Origin: Spirochaetia bacterium UBA6919
GTDB lineage: Bacteria > Spirochaetota > UBA6919
NCBI GenBank assembly: GCA_002450905.1
Contig: DKAT01000080.1
Location: 394 to 25,142 of the forward strand
Direction of reading: 5' to 3'
Length of the DNA: 24,749 nucleotides
In this document: piece by piece, positions 6,222 to 14,969 of the stretch
Numbering within the stretch: the stretch's first letter is position 1
Layout of the letters: every line of letters starts with the position of its first letter
Program-made: the position numbers and the translations under genes
Notes under the pieces: model-generated
Told to the model about the DNA's origin: nothing
The model's input: only the letters and a program-made list of their open reading frames with translations
Database searches by the model: none

Positions 6222-8054
6222 TTACTCTACAGTTACACTCTTAGCCAGATTTCTGGGCTGATCAACATTACATCCTTTTAAAGTAGCTAGAAAATAGGCA
6301 AACAACTGAAGAGGAATTACTGATAGCATTGGTGAAAGCTGGAGTGCTACCTCTGGAATCTTTATCGCATAATCTACTTTAGATTCAATATCCTTATCTC
6401 CTTCTGTAACTATGGCAATGATAATTCCCTTACGAGCTTTCACTTCTTCTATATTGCTTATAATTTTATCATATAAGTGATCTTTTAATGCAATGACAAC
6501 TACTGGCATATCTTCGTCAATGAGGGCAATGGGACCGTGTTTCATTTCTGCAGCATTATAACCTTCTGCATGGATATAAGATATTTCTTTAAGTTTTAAA
6601 GCTCCTTCAAGAGCAACAGGATAATTATATCCTCTTCCCAAATAGAGAGCATTTTTACTATGAAGAAAGTAGCCAGCTATCTTTTCAATTGTTGATTTGG
6701 ATGTTTCTATAACCCGATCAATAAGGTCTGGAATAGATTCAATGGCATTAACAATTTTTTTTCCTTCCTCTAAAGAAAGATAACGAAGCCGTCCAAAATA
6801 TAATGCGATGAGAGTCAATACTGCCAACTGAGATGTAAATGCTTTAGTGCTTGCAACACCAATTTCTGGCCCAGCGTGCAGGAATACCCCGCCATGACTT
6901 TCTCTTGCGATAGTACTACCAACTACATTACATATTGACAGGACAATAGCACCTTTTAATTTTGCTTCTCTAAGGGCTCCAAGGGTATCTGCTGTTTCAC
7001 CTGATTGACTGATCACAATGACAAGGGTATTTGAATCAAGGATTGGACCACGATATCTGAATTCTGCTGCATATTCAACTTCTACGGGGATTTTACTTAG
7101 TTCCTCAATGATATATTCTCCTACCATAGCAGCATGGAAAGAAGTGCCCATCGCAGTAATAATGATCCGATTAACGTTTCTAAGTCGCTCCTCGTTATTT
7201 TTTAAACCAGAGAGGACTGTGTTACCTTCAGATAGATTTGTTCGACCTCTGATAGCGTTTTTGAAACTGAGACTTTGCTCGTGGATCTCTTTCAACATGT
7301 AGTGTGGATAACCATTTTTGCTGATGTCATCTAATTGCCAGTGTATTTTGCTGATATCTCTATTAATGGTTTCATTTTTCAGATTTTTTATGGAGAAATC
7401 CTGATTTGTAATTTTGGCAATTTCACCATCCTCCAAATAAATTACATCTGAAGTATATCTTAAAAGTGCAGATACATCACTCGCTACAAGGTATTCACCC
7501 TTGCCCTTACCCAAGATTAGAGGACTTCCATATCGTGCAGCAATAATTGTATTTGGCTCATTTTTGCACATAACAACAATGCCATATGCACCGATTACGT
7601 GTTGGAGAGCAGTTCGAACAGCAGATTCAAGGTCACCCTGATAATGTTCCTCTATGAGGTGTGAGAGAACTTCAGTATCCGTTTCTGTTGTAAACACATG
7701 TCCTTTTTGAATTAATTCTTTTTTGAGGTGACGGTAATTTTCTATAATTCCATTGTGTGCTAAAACAATTTCCTGTTTACAATCAAGATGAGGATGTGCG
7801 TTGATTTGATTGGGTTCCCCATGGGTTGCCCAACGGGTGTGTCCGATACCAATATGGGATGGACTAGGATTTTGAAGATTTACCAGGTTTTCTAGATTGC
7901 TTATTTTACCACTGTCTTTGATAACATGAAGGTGATTTTGCTGGATAAAACTAATTCCTGCAGAGTCATATCCCCGATATTCCATTTTATGGAGAGCATC
8001 AATGAGAATGGGGATGCTATTTTTATTACCGATATAACCGACTATACCACACAT
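6222..8054 (-). CDS. glmS: Glutamine-fructose-6-phosphate aminotransferase (isomerizing)
   Basis: GlmS makes glucosamine-6-phosphate from fructose-6-phosphate and glutamine, the entry to UDP-GlcNAc for peptidoglycan and LPS. The 610-aa protein starts MCGIVGYIG; the Cys after Met is the amidotransferase nucleophile, exposed once Met is removed. An in-frame ATG 30 bases upstream (8084) would bury it and is rejected. The Shine-Dalgarno GGAAGGA about 8 bases before 8054 confirms the choice. The N-terminal Ntn glutaminase has GHTRWATHG and HNGIIENY. Two SIS domains follow (TAMGTSFHA, ISQSGETADT; LGRGYNYPVALEGALKLKE), and the protein ends PRNLAKSVTVE, the typical GlmS tail. It is third in a leftward operon, 66 bp after trpS. 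No glmS ribozyme is apparent in that short leader. Confidence 0.96.
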   Translation of the reverse strand: MCGIVGYIGNKNSIPILIDALHKMEYRGYDSAGISFIQQNHLHVIKDSGKISNLENLVNLQNPSPSHIGIGHTRWATHGEPNQINAHPHLDCKQEIVLAHNGIIENYRHLKKELIQKGHVFTTETDTEVLSHLIEEHYQGDLESAVRTALQHVIGAYGIVVMCKNEPNTIIAARYGSPLILGKGKGEYLVASDVSALLRYTSDVIYLEDGEIAKITNQDFSIKNLKNETINRDISKIHWQLDDISKNGYPHYMLKEIHEQSLSFKNAIRGRTNLSEGNTVLSGLKNNEERLRNVNRIIITAMGTSFHAAMVGEYIIEELSKIPVEVEYAAEFRYRGPILDSNTLVIVISQSGETADTLGALREAKLKGAIVLSICNVVGSTIARESHGGVFLHAGPEIGVASTKAFTSQLAVLTLIALYFGRLRYLSLEEGKKIVNAIESIPDLIDRVIETSKSTIEKIAGYFLHSKNALYLGRGYNYPVALEGALKLKEISYIHAEGYNAAEMKHGPIALIDEDMPVVVIALKDHLYDKIISNIEEVKARKGIIIAIVTEGDKDIESKVDYAIKIPEVALQLSPMLSVIPLQLFAYFLATLKGCNVDQPRNLAKSVTVE

Positions 8055-8120
8055 ATTGAATAATCCTTCCAATAGAATTGACAAATTTATTTTGAACGAA
8101 TAGATAAATATATAATAAAA

Positions 8121-9098
8121 TTATAACAATCCAAGGGAATTCTTTACAGTTGCCATAGTTTCCTGAGCAATTTGTTTACAATACTTTCCGTTTTCATATA
8201 TAATTTCTTTAATATCCTGTAATTTTGAATCAAGAGACATTCTTTTCTGCTGGATTGGCTGGAGTTCTTTCCACATCCCTTCAATTAATATTTTTTTACA
8301 ATCGACGCATCCAATTTCTGCTGTTTTACATTGTTTTTCGATTTGATTGATTTGATCAGGATTTGTAAAATGACTATGTAAAGAAAAGATGTTGCATATT
8401 GAAGGATCACCAGGATCATTTCTTCTTTTCCTGTTTTCATCAGTAATTGCTGACATTATTTTTTTTCTGATAGTTTCTTGATCTTCATTTAAGCCTATAT
8501 AATTGTTTAAACTCTTGCTCATTTTAGATTTTCCATCGAGACCCATTATACGAGAGATTTTTGTAACGAGTTCTTTAGGTTCAGGAAAGATTTCACCGTA
8601 ACGACTATTAAATGCCCTTGTAATTTCTCTGGCTAGTTCAATGTGTTGGATCTGGTCGTCACCTACAGGCACAAGAGTTGCTTTGTATAAAAGGATATCC
8701 GCTGTTTGGAGTACTGGATAGGTAAATAAACCTGAATTGATATTGTCTTTCTGGGATCTTGATTTATCTTTATATTGTGTCATTCTCTCCAAGTCGCCCA
8801 TGGACGTTACAGTATTAAGTATCCACGCTAGTTCCGTATGTTCAGGGACGTGCGATTGGATAAAGATTTTCGATTTCTGGGGGTCAATTCCACATGCGAT
8901 ATTATCTAAAATTGCATTCCATACTCTGATTTTCATATCTTCAGGATTAAATTTCACAGTAAGGGCATGATAATCAACAATACAATATAAACATTCGTAT
9001 TTGTCACTCAGGGATACCCAATTTTTAATGGCTCCAAGATAGTTTCCAATATGGATATCTCCACTGGGTTGTATGCCTGAAAATACTCTTTCACTCAT
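8121..9098 (-). CDS. trpS: Tryptophanyl-tRNA synthetase
   Basis: Class I aminoacyl-tRNA synthetase charging tRNA-Trp in the cytoplasm. The 325-aa length matches bacterial TrpRS (about 330). The ATP-binding HIGH-type motif is GDIHIGNYLGA (His16-Asn19), the second signature is KMSKS at 192-196, and the intervening CIVDYHALTV, YPVLQTADILLY and VGDDQIQHIELARE stretches are diagnostic of TrpRS rather than TyrRS. The ATG at 9098 lies 18 bp after the glgC stop, so the two are co-transcribed. No T-box leader can fit in this gap. Nothing is missing or unusual. Confidence 0.96.
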   Translation of the reverse strand: MSERVFSGIQPSGDIHIGNYLGAIKNWVSLSDKYECLYCIVDYHALTVKFNPEDMKIRVWNAILDNIACGIDPQKSKIFIQSHVPEHTELAWILNTVTSMGDLERMTQYKDKSRSQKDNINSGLFTYPVLQTADILLYKATLVPVGDDQIQHIELAREITRAFNSRYGEIFPEPKELVTKISRIMGLDGKSKMSKSLNNYIGLNEDQETIRKKIMSAITDENRKRRNDPGDPSICNIFSLHSHFTNPDQINQIEKQCKTAEIGCVDCKKILIEGMWKELQPIQQKRMSLDSKLQDIKEIIYENGKYCKQIAQETMATVKNSLGLL

Positions 9099-9116
9099 AA
9101 ATTTAATCCATTTTTA

Positions 9117-10307
9117 CTAATAGGCGGCATCTTTACCCAAAACAATTATATCTTTAAAAATCGTATATTCTTTCCAACCAGAATGATTCTCAAAATTTAA
9201 TATAGTATTCTCAGGGACAGTGATGCCCTTGTCGATAATTGCTTTAGTAATTTTTGCTCCTCTTTTAACATGTACATTTTCCAAGAGGATTGAATCTTTA
9301 ACATGAGCATCGGGCTCTATGGTAACATTTGTTCCCAGAATGGAATGTTCAACATAACCTTCTATAATTCCACCTCCTGAAATAGCAGAATTGATAATAA
9401 GATTATTATTATTCTTTCCAGAAAAAGTTCTTGTGGGACTACTTTGGCTCTGATAAGTCCTATATGGCCAATTTAAATCATAAATATCCAATTCACTATT
9501 GCCATTAAGAATATCAAAGTTACCATCATAGTATTCTTTTAATGATCTTAAGAAATTACAATAAGCAGGTCTGTTAGGATTATTCTTACTATAAAATGGA
9601 TATGAATAAACATTATATTCCTTTGTGACCCAAGGTAGAATATCCTGACCAAATTCCTGATAATATTTATCAGATTGCTCAGCATTCATAAAAATTTCTT
9701 TTAACACATTTGTAGAAAAGACATACAATCCCATAGAAGCGGTGCAGAAATCATTTTTTACTGAAAATTTATCGGGTTTTTCTTCAAAATTGATTACCTT
9801 AAAATTGTTATCAGTTTGGATAATACCAAAATTACGAGAATCTTGAATAGAAATCGGCAATGAAGAAATGGTCAAATCTGCTTTTTTTTCGATATGGAAA
9901 TTAATCAGATCACGGTAATCCATTTTGTATATATAATCGCCTGGTATCGTTAGAACATAATCTGGATTCTCATCTTCAATTGAAAACAAGTTTTGATAGA
10001 CAGAATCAGCAGAGCCTGTATACCAATTTTCACCCTTTCGTTGTTGTGGGGGATATACATCGATATATTCGCCTATAGACGAGGAATATATACTCCAACC
10101 ATCTCTTATGTGTTTTAAGAGCGATGCAAATTTGTGTTGTACTACTACATTTATCTGGCGGATACCTGAGTTATGGCAATTTGACAGTATAAAATCTATT
10201 ACCCGATATTTTCCAAAGAACGGGACTGCTGATTTACTTCTATCTTTGACAAGGGGGAGAAGATCTTTTCTTTTTCCACCAGCTAAAATAATTGCCAATA
10301 CTTTCAT
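9117..10307 (-). CDS. glgC: Glucose-1-phosphate adenylyltransferase-like protein (GlgC family)
   Basis: GlgC makes ADP-glucose from glucose-1-phosphate and ATP for glycogen synthesis. The 396-aa protein has the nucleotidyltransferase core, FGKYRVIDFILSNCHNSGI, GSADSVYQNL, VLTIPGDYIYKMDY and NFEEKP, followed by a C-terminal left-handed beta-helix of hexapeptide repeats (about 300-380). The N-terminal nucleotide loop reads ILAGGKRKDLLPL; the usual GGxGTR is absent, leaving no Gly-Thr-Arg. Related variants of this loop occur in GlgC-like subfamilies, so activity may remain, but ADP-glucose specificity is not certain. I chose ATG at 10307 over TTG at 10313: AGGA is 6 bases from the ATG but only 1 base from the TTG. 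It is the first gene of the leftward operon. Confidence 0.85.
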   Translation of the reverse strand: MKVLAIILAGGKRKDLLPLVKDRSKSAVPFFGKYRVIDFILSNCHNSGIRQINVVVQHKFASLLKHIRDGWSIYSSSIGEYIDVYPPQQRKGENWYTGSADSVYQNLFSIEDENPDYVLTIPGDYIYKMDYRDLINFHIEKKADLTISSLPISIQDSRNFGIIQTDNNFKVINFEEKPDKFSVKNDFCTASMGLYVFSTNVLKEIFMNAEQSDKYYQEFGQDILPWVTKEYNVYSYPFYSKNNPNRPAYCNFLRSLKEYYDGNFDILNGNSELDIYDLNWPYRTYQSQSSPTRTFSGKNNNNLIINSAISGGGIIEGYVEHSILGTNVTIEPDAHVKDSILLENVHVKRGAKITKAIIDKGITVPENTILNFENHSGWKEYTIFKDIIVLGKDAAY

Positions 10308-10313
10308 TTTCAA

Positions 10314-10729
10314 TCCTGAAAGAAATATTGATATAAAAATAACTTTTTTTTGATAATTTTACAATGTCTTATTTAATTTATTTTAATTGGACTATTTCTA
10401 ATGAGGATTGATTATTATTTTAATCTTCTCAATTTCTAATCATTAAAACATGGAAGAAAATAAGTTTGGACTGATTAATTTATTGTGATTATTGAGATCG
10501 TTAAAGTAAAAAAAATAGACTTTATGTGTATTTTGTCTATGAGTTTTTCCCATGATTTTCCCATGATTTTCCCATTTTGACCTTGTTAAGCCAATAAATA
10601 TTCAAGATTGTTATGAAATATATATTGTTTCTGCTTAGATGATTTAAATTGCTTTTCAAAACACGTCTATTTTATTAACTTATACTTCTAGCAATCGTTT
10701 TAATATATTATTATTTATAAGAGGTTTTC
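10314..10729. other. Divergent intergenic region between glgC and thrC
   Basis: About 415 bp without a gene separate two divergently transcribed operons, so both promoters must lie here, but no strong -35/-10 pair stands out in the AT-rich background. It holds repeat array copy 3 (10542-10575) and an inverted repeat ATAGAC/GTCTAT (10515-10520 and 10535-10540) immediately before the array. No riboswitch, T-box or attenuator structure was recognised upstream of thrC. Confidence 0.55.
10542..10575 (+). repeat. 11-bp tandem repeat array, copy 3
   Basis: Three units ending in TCCCAT (10542-10553, 10554-10564, 10565-10575), the second and third identical (GATTTTCCCAT). The first 23 bases equal those of copies 1 and 2. 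It lies between the divergent glgC and thrC genes, about 155 bp upstream of thrC. A six-base inverted repeat with a 14-base loop ends one base before it. In this position it could act as an operator, but copy 2 is not upstream of any intact gene. Confidence 0.88.
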
Positions 10730-12076
10730 ATGGGCTATCATGCCTGGTTTGAGTGTATAAATGACAATTGTTCTGTAAAATATCCTCTTGATAAAGTGAT
10801 TTATACCTGTGAGAAATGTGGCGATTTATTAAAAGTTGTTCATGATATTAATGAGCTTAAGAAACAATCTGCTGAGGAATGGAAAAGTCTTTTTGATAAA
10901 AGATATCGTGGGAACGTGTGGCCTTATGGTTCTGGTGTTTGGGGGAAGAAGGAATGGGTGAATCCGAATATTAGGGATGAGAATGTTGTTTCGTTATATG
11001 AAGGGAATACAAACTTATTTTGGGCAGATCGCTTTGGTCAGGAGATAGGAGTTCCAGATCTGTGGATAAAGCAATGCGGTAATAGTCATACTGGTTCTTT
11101 TAAAGATCTTGGAATGACAGTATTGGTATCAATGGTTAAGCAGATGATCAGCGATGGCCAGAAGATCCATGCTGTTGCCTGTGCTTCTACAGGAGATACT
11201 TCAGCTGCTTTGGCTTCATATTGTGCTACTGCTGGTATTCCATCCATTGTATTCCTTCCTAAAAATAAGGTCTCTACAGCACAGCTTGTTCAGCCTATGG
11301 CGAATGGAGCTCTGGTATTGGCGTTGGATACAGATTTTGATGGATGTATGAATATCGTTAGGGAGATTTGCCAGGATAATGATATTTATCTTGCCAACTC
11401 TATGAACTCCTTGAGAATTGAAGGTCAAAAGACGATTAGTATTGAAATTGTCCAGCAATTTGGATGGAAAGTACCAGATTGGATCATAATTCCCGGGGGG
11501 AATCTGGGTAATGTTTCTGCGCTAGGCAAGGGTTTTATGCTGATGGAGGAACTTGGTCTTATTAATAAGAGGCCTAGAATAGTCTTGGCACAGTCAGAGA
11601 AGGCAAATCCCCTTTATTTGAGTTACCAAAATGGATTCAAAGATTTTAGTCCAATTATTGCCCAAAAAACTTTAGCTAGTGCTATTCAAATAGGGAATCC
11701 AGTAAGCTTTAAAAAGGCGATTGATATATTAAAGGAGTTTGACGGAGTTGTTGAGCAAGCTAGTGAACAGGAATTATCTGATGCCGCAGCATGGGGGGAT
11801 TTATTTGGTATGTTTAATTGTCCTCATACAGGGGTTGCGCTTGCAGCTCTAATAAAGCTTATTAATAGAAAAGTTATTCAATCGCATCAAAGTGTTGTGG
11901 TTATTTCTACAGCACATGGATTAAAATTCACAGATTTTAAAATTAATTATCATGAGAACCGTTTGAAATCAGTGAAATCAAGATATAATAACATTCCAAT
12001 TGACTTGCCACCTGATACAAAGTTGGTACGACAGGCGATTTTAGAACGATTGGAAAATAAAATTACATATAAATAA
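10730..12076 (+). CDS. thrC: Threonine synthase, plant type
   Basis: PLP enzyme converting O-phosphohomoserine to threonine and phosphate. The 448-aa protein has the PLP lysine in HTGSFKDLGM (Lys125), the phosphate/PLP stretch ASTGDTSAALASYC, and the late ICPHTGVALTAL-like segment (NCPHTGVALAAL). From memory it aligns closely with Arabidopsis threonine synthase, including WPYGSGVWGKKEWV and LDTDFDGCMNIVREI, rather than with short bacterial ThrC. The N-terminus carries a four-Cys zinc ribbon (Cys9, Cys14, Cys27, Cys30) at the position where the plant enzyme has lost the cysteines. Start ATG has AGAGG 5 bases upstream. It is followed after 12 bp by the cystathionine synthase. SAM activation, known for the plant enzyme, is not shown here. 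Confidence 0.92.
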   Translation: MGYHAWFECINDNCSVKYPLDKVIYTCEKCGDLLKVVHDINELKKQSAEEWKSLFDKRYRGNVWPYGSGVWGKKEWVNPNIRDENVVSLYEGNTNLFWADRFGQEIGVPDLWIKQCGNSHTGSFKDLGMTVLVSMVKQMISDGQKIHAVACASTGDTSAALASYCATAGIPSIVFLPKNKVSTAQLVQPMANGALVLALDTDFDGCMNIVREICQDNDIYLANSMNSLRIEGQKTISIEIVQQFGWKVPDWIIIPGGNLGNVSALGKGFMLMEELGLINKRPRIVLAQSEKANPLYLSYQNGFKDFSPIIAQKTLASAIQIGNPVSFKKAIDILKEFDGVVEQASEQELSDAAAWGDLFGMFNCPHTGVALAALIKLINRKVIQSHQSVVVISTAHGLKFTDFKINYHENRLKSVKSRYNNIPIDLPPDTKLVRQAILERLENKITYK

Positions 12077-12088
12077 GGAATTAAATTA

Positions 12089-13264
12089 ATGTCAATAGAG
12101 AAAGATATATATACTCAATCTGTTCATGGAGGTGAGGTTAAGTTCAAGTATGCAAATTCGATTACAAATCCTGTAGTTCATGCATCTACATATGTTTTTA
12201 AAGATACGGAAGAACTGTGTGATTATATGGAAGGGAAACTTGTTCGGGAAGAGTATGGGCGTTACGGTAATCCTACTTTAGATGTAGCTCAAAATAAATT
12301 AGCTGAATTAGATAATGGAGAACAGGCTCTTTTGTTTCCCAGTGGGATGAATGCTGTGTGCACGACTCTTTTTGCTCTAATGAAACAGGGTTCTCATATG
12401 ATCATAACCAGTGATTCCTATAGGAGAACAAGGCAATTTATTAAAGAGATTCTTTCTAAGTTTGGAGTTGAGTTTTCTATAGTAGAACCCTCACATGATG
12501 CTATTGAGAGAGCAATTCAATCAAATACTATACTTATAATATCTGAGTCACCAACTAATCCTTATTTAAGAGTGCTGGATCTTTATAAATTTGTTGATAT
12601 TGCAAAAAAGCATAATGTGATTTCCATTATTGACAGTACCCTTTCAACTCCTTATAATCAGAAGCCAATTGATTTTGGAGTAGATATAGTTATTCACTCA
12701 GCGACTAAGTATTTAGGTGGGCACAATGATTTGCTTGCTGGATGTGTCATTTCTAATAAAGAATTAATAGCAAATATCAAGTTATATAGAGGGATTATTG
12801 GTGGAATATTAGATGCAAATACCGCATATATGCTCATTCGGGGGTTAAAAACTTTTGCTTTACGTCTCAAACAACAAAATCAAAGTGGTATTGCTATGGC
12901 TCGTTATCTGGAAAAACATCCCAAAATATCTAAGGTGCATTATCCAGGACTAGAAAGTCATGTGGATTATTATACAGCTCGTGAACAATTAAAGGGATAT
13001 GGGGGGCTTATCAGTTTTGAAATTGATGGTGATCTTAGTAAGACAAGTAACTTTATTGATAGTGTCAAGATTCCTTCGATAGCTCCAAGTTTGGGGGGAG
13101 TTGAGAGTTTGATTGAGCAGGTTTGTCTTGTGTCATATTATGATCTGACAACTGAGGAGCGTTTGAAAGTTGGGATTAAAGAAAATTTAGTTCGTTATGC
13201 AATAGGTATTGAAAGTATAGATGATCTTATTGAGGATATTGATCAGGCTCTCAAGTCAATTTGA
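12089..13264 (+). CDS. Cystathionine gamma-synthase-like PLP enzyme, plant type
   Basis: Member of the Cys/Met metabolism PLP family, 391 aa. PLP lysine is Lys207 in HSATKYLGGHNDLLAG; EYGRYGNPT (with the conserved Tyr and Arg), PSGMNA and SESPTNPYLRV are also present. Recalled plant cystathionine gamma-synthase matches well along the whole length: YRRTRQFI, LIRGLKTFALRLKQQN, HYPGLESH, GGLISFEIDGDL, IAPSLGGVESLIEQ and NLVRYAIGIE. The plant enzyme joins O-phosphohomoserine and cysteine to cystathionine for methionine synthesis. Its position directly after threonine synthase (12-bp gap, AAGGA upstream) fits that substrate. Lyase, methionine gamma-lyase or sulfhydrylase activity cannot be excluded. 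The N-terminal MTO1 regulatory region of plants is absent. Its TGA stop lies 1 bp from that of the convergent Yip1-like gene. Confidence 0.85.
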   Translation: MSIEKDIYTQSVHGGEVKFKYANSITNPVVHASTYVFKDTEELCDYMEGKLVREEYGRYGNPTLDVAQNKLAELDNGEQALLFPSGMNAVCTTLFALMKQGSHMIITSDSYRRTRQFIKEILSKFGVEFSIVEPSHDAIERAIQSNTILIISESPTNPYLRVLDLYKFVDIAKKHNVISIIDSTLSTPYNQKPIDFGVDIVIHSATKYLGGHNDLLAGCVISNKELIANIKLYRGIIGGILDANTAYMLIRGLKTFALRLKQQNQSGIAMARYLEKHPKISKVHYPGLESHVDYYTAREQLKGYGGLISFEIDGDLSKTSNFIDSVKIPSIAPSLGGVESLIEQVCLVSYYDLTTEERLKVGIKENLVRYAIGIESIDDLIEDIDQALKSI

Positions 13265-13265
13265 A

Positions 13266-13886
13266 CTAAAAATATTTTAAAATAAATTGCAATTCATCAT
13301 ATATTATAAAACTGATTGAAAACATACTCAAAACAATAAATATTATACCCATACAAATTTGAAATACAGCAGGAATAAAAATAATAAATATAGCTGGAAT
13401 TGAAAAATATGGCTGATATATTCTGATCAACTGATATCTTTTATATAGCATCCAGAAAAATCCCATAATCATGAATATAATATATATATATAAATTTATT
13501 CCTTTGGCGATGATGGATAATGCAGGCATGAATAATGATGGGTAGTAAGAAAGAGATATTATTTGATAAACCTGTTGGCTGCCAAAATGAATTGGGGTGA
13601 CATTCCTAGATTTTAGGAAATAACTAGTAATTGAGGATTCAAGAAATATTGTTAAATAAAAATAAATTACACAAAATAAGAGAAATACCAGATAATAAAA
13701 TATTTGTATATTATTTGTGTGGAAAAAAATAAAAAAAAATCCAGCAAATTGACAGATAGAAAATATCAATATAGACAAAAATGTCTTTGATAAGATATCT
13801 TTTTGTTGTCCCTCTTCAATAGAGGACCTGAGTAGCAAAGCAGGAGATTCGATTAATTGATAAAGAAAATTAAAATATGTACTCAT
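13266..13886 (-). CDS. Yip1-like integral membrane protein
   Basis: A 206-aa very hydrophobic protein with about five transmembrane segments (roughly residues 36-56, 62-84, 120-148, 160-178 and 180-200). The layout, an amphipathic start (FNFLYQLIESPALLLRS) followed by a five-helix bundle, is that of bacterial Yip1-domain (PF04893-like) proteins, whose function is not known. I assign the family from pattern, not from a specific motif. Its ATG overlaps the sppA stop (ATGA overlap), so translation is probably coupled. Spirochaete and other bacterial genomes often carry such proteins as single small membrane genes. No catalytic residues are visible. Confidence 0.6.
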   Translation of the reverse strand: MSTYFNFLYQLIESPALLLRSSIEEGQQKDILSKTFLSILIFSICQFAGFFFIFFHTNNIQIFYYLVFLLFCVIYFYLTIFLESSITSYFLKSRNVTPIHFGSQQVYQIISLSYYPSLFMPALSIIAKGINLYIYIIFMIMGFFWMLYKRYQLIRIYQPYFSIPAIFIIFIPAVFQICMGIIFIVLSMFSISFIIYDELQFILKYF

Positions 13887-14917
13887 TTGCTAATTGCTTT
13901 GTAATGATAAATATATAAAGGTAAGTCGTTTGAATAATTTTTAATAAAATCTCCAATGGATGTATATTTATTTTTAAATCCTAGCCCTTCTAATAATTCA
14001 GCCAATTTTGATTTTGAATCCTCAATGAGTAATAAATCATTTTTTGTTTTCAAAATGGTCATCATTAGATTTTTCGCCTCTTCAATACCACCCAAATTGT
14101 CGATAAGACCGATTTCTTTAGCCATTACACCATTAAAAATTCTACCATCTGCATAGGGTTTTAACGTATCTTTAGTTAAATTCTTTCTACCTTCTAATAC
14201 AGCGTTAACAAATTGTTTGTAAGTATCATTTACAATATTTTGTAATAACTCTTTTTCATCTTTTGTTTTATCCCTATCGATGGCACTTCCAATATCTTTA
14301 AATTTTCCACTTTTGATAATTTCCTGTTTGATTCCGATTTTTTTAAAAAGCTCTTTGAAAGTAAATCCACCCATAATTACACCAATACTCCCTGTAAGAG
14401 TTCCTGGCCTTGCAACAATCTTATCCGATGCACAAGCAATATAATATCCTCCGGAAGCTGCAATGTCTCCGAGAACCGCGATAACAGGTTTTTTAGTTTC
14501 TTTTTTAAATTGCTTAATCATATGGTAAATTTCCTGGCTGGCTCCCACAGTACCCCCACCAGAATTAATTTTTAAAAGAACACCGACAATATTTTTATTT
14601 TGTTTAGCATGATTCAAAAGGAGCTTTACATAGGGAACCATTTTTTCATATTCAATTATATTATAAATTTTTATTACACGAATACCCTTTTTACTTTCTG
14701 AAATAGCTATTTGTTTGGATATGGGTTTGGAATCCTTTGTTGTAAAGGTTAAAATGATTGCAAGGAAAATAGAAGTCGTTAATATCGCACTGAACAATAG
14801 AATCTTTATAGGCGAGCGTTTTATCGGTGAGATTTGGGTATAATTATTTTGAATAAGATCAAGTTGTTTTGTAATTTGATCGATTTTTTTTTCAATTGGG
14901 GATTCGTTTGAATCCAT
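13883..14917 (-). CDS. sppA: Signal peptide peptidase SppA
   Basis: Membrane-anchored serine protease of the S49 family that degrades cleaved signal peptides in the envelope. The 344-aa protein has a short cytoplasmic N-terminus, one transmembrane helix (about 38-58), and a single protease domain, as in Bacillus SppA and unlike the double-length E. coli enzyme (618 aa). The Ser-Lys dyad is visible: Ser155 in DIAASGGYYIA and Lys207 in KSGKFKDIGS. INSGGGTVGAS (118-127) forms the oxyanion-region turn and GTLTGSIGVI follows the nucleophile. Start ATG 14917 has AAAGGA about 7 bases upstream. It overlaps the downstream Yip1-like gene by 4 bp and follows a small exported protein, suggesting a three-gene envelope operon. 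Confidence 0.93.
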   Translation of the reverse strand: MDSNESPIEKKIDQITKQLDLIQNNYTQISPIKRSPIKILLFSAILTTSIFLAIILTFTTKDSKPISKQIAISESKKGIRVIKIYNIIEYEKMVPYVKLLLNHAKQNKNIVGVLLKINSGGGTVGASQEIYHMIKQFKKETKKPVIAVLGDIAASGGYYIACASDKIVARPGTLTGSIGVIMGGFTFKELFKKIGIKQEIIKSGKFKDIGSAIDRDKTKDEKELLQNIVNDTYKQFVNAVLEGRKNLTKDTLKPYADGRIFNGVMAKEIGLIDNLGGIEEAKNLMMTILKTKNDLLLIEDSKSKLAELLEGLGFKNKYTSIGDFIKNYSNDLPLYIYHYKAISK

Positions 14918-14969
14918 ATAACATCCTTTCTTAGCTTAAAATAGCTGAGTTATTAATCAGATGAAACTT

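Noticed and set aside
8055..8084. Longer glmS with start at 8084
   Set aside because: It would put ten residues before Met-Cys and hide the N-terminal nucleophile; the strong Shine-Dalgarno belongs to 8054.
8055..8120. glmS ribozyme between trpS and glmS
   Set aside because: Only 66 bp are available, too short for the ribozyme, and no core structure is visible.
10108..10353. Plus-strand open frame of 81 codons
   Set aside because: It is antisense to the well-supported glgC and has no family features.
1..10575. The three 11-bp arrays as a CRISPR
   Set aside because: Units are 11 bp with no spacers, and there are no cas genes.
10524..10580. Short plus-strand frame (18 codons) running through array copy 3
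   Set aside because: Its sequence is dictated by the repeat, it has no ribosome binding site, and the same frame is not kept at the other copies.
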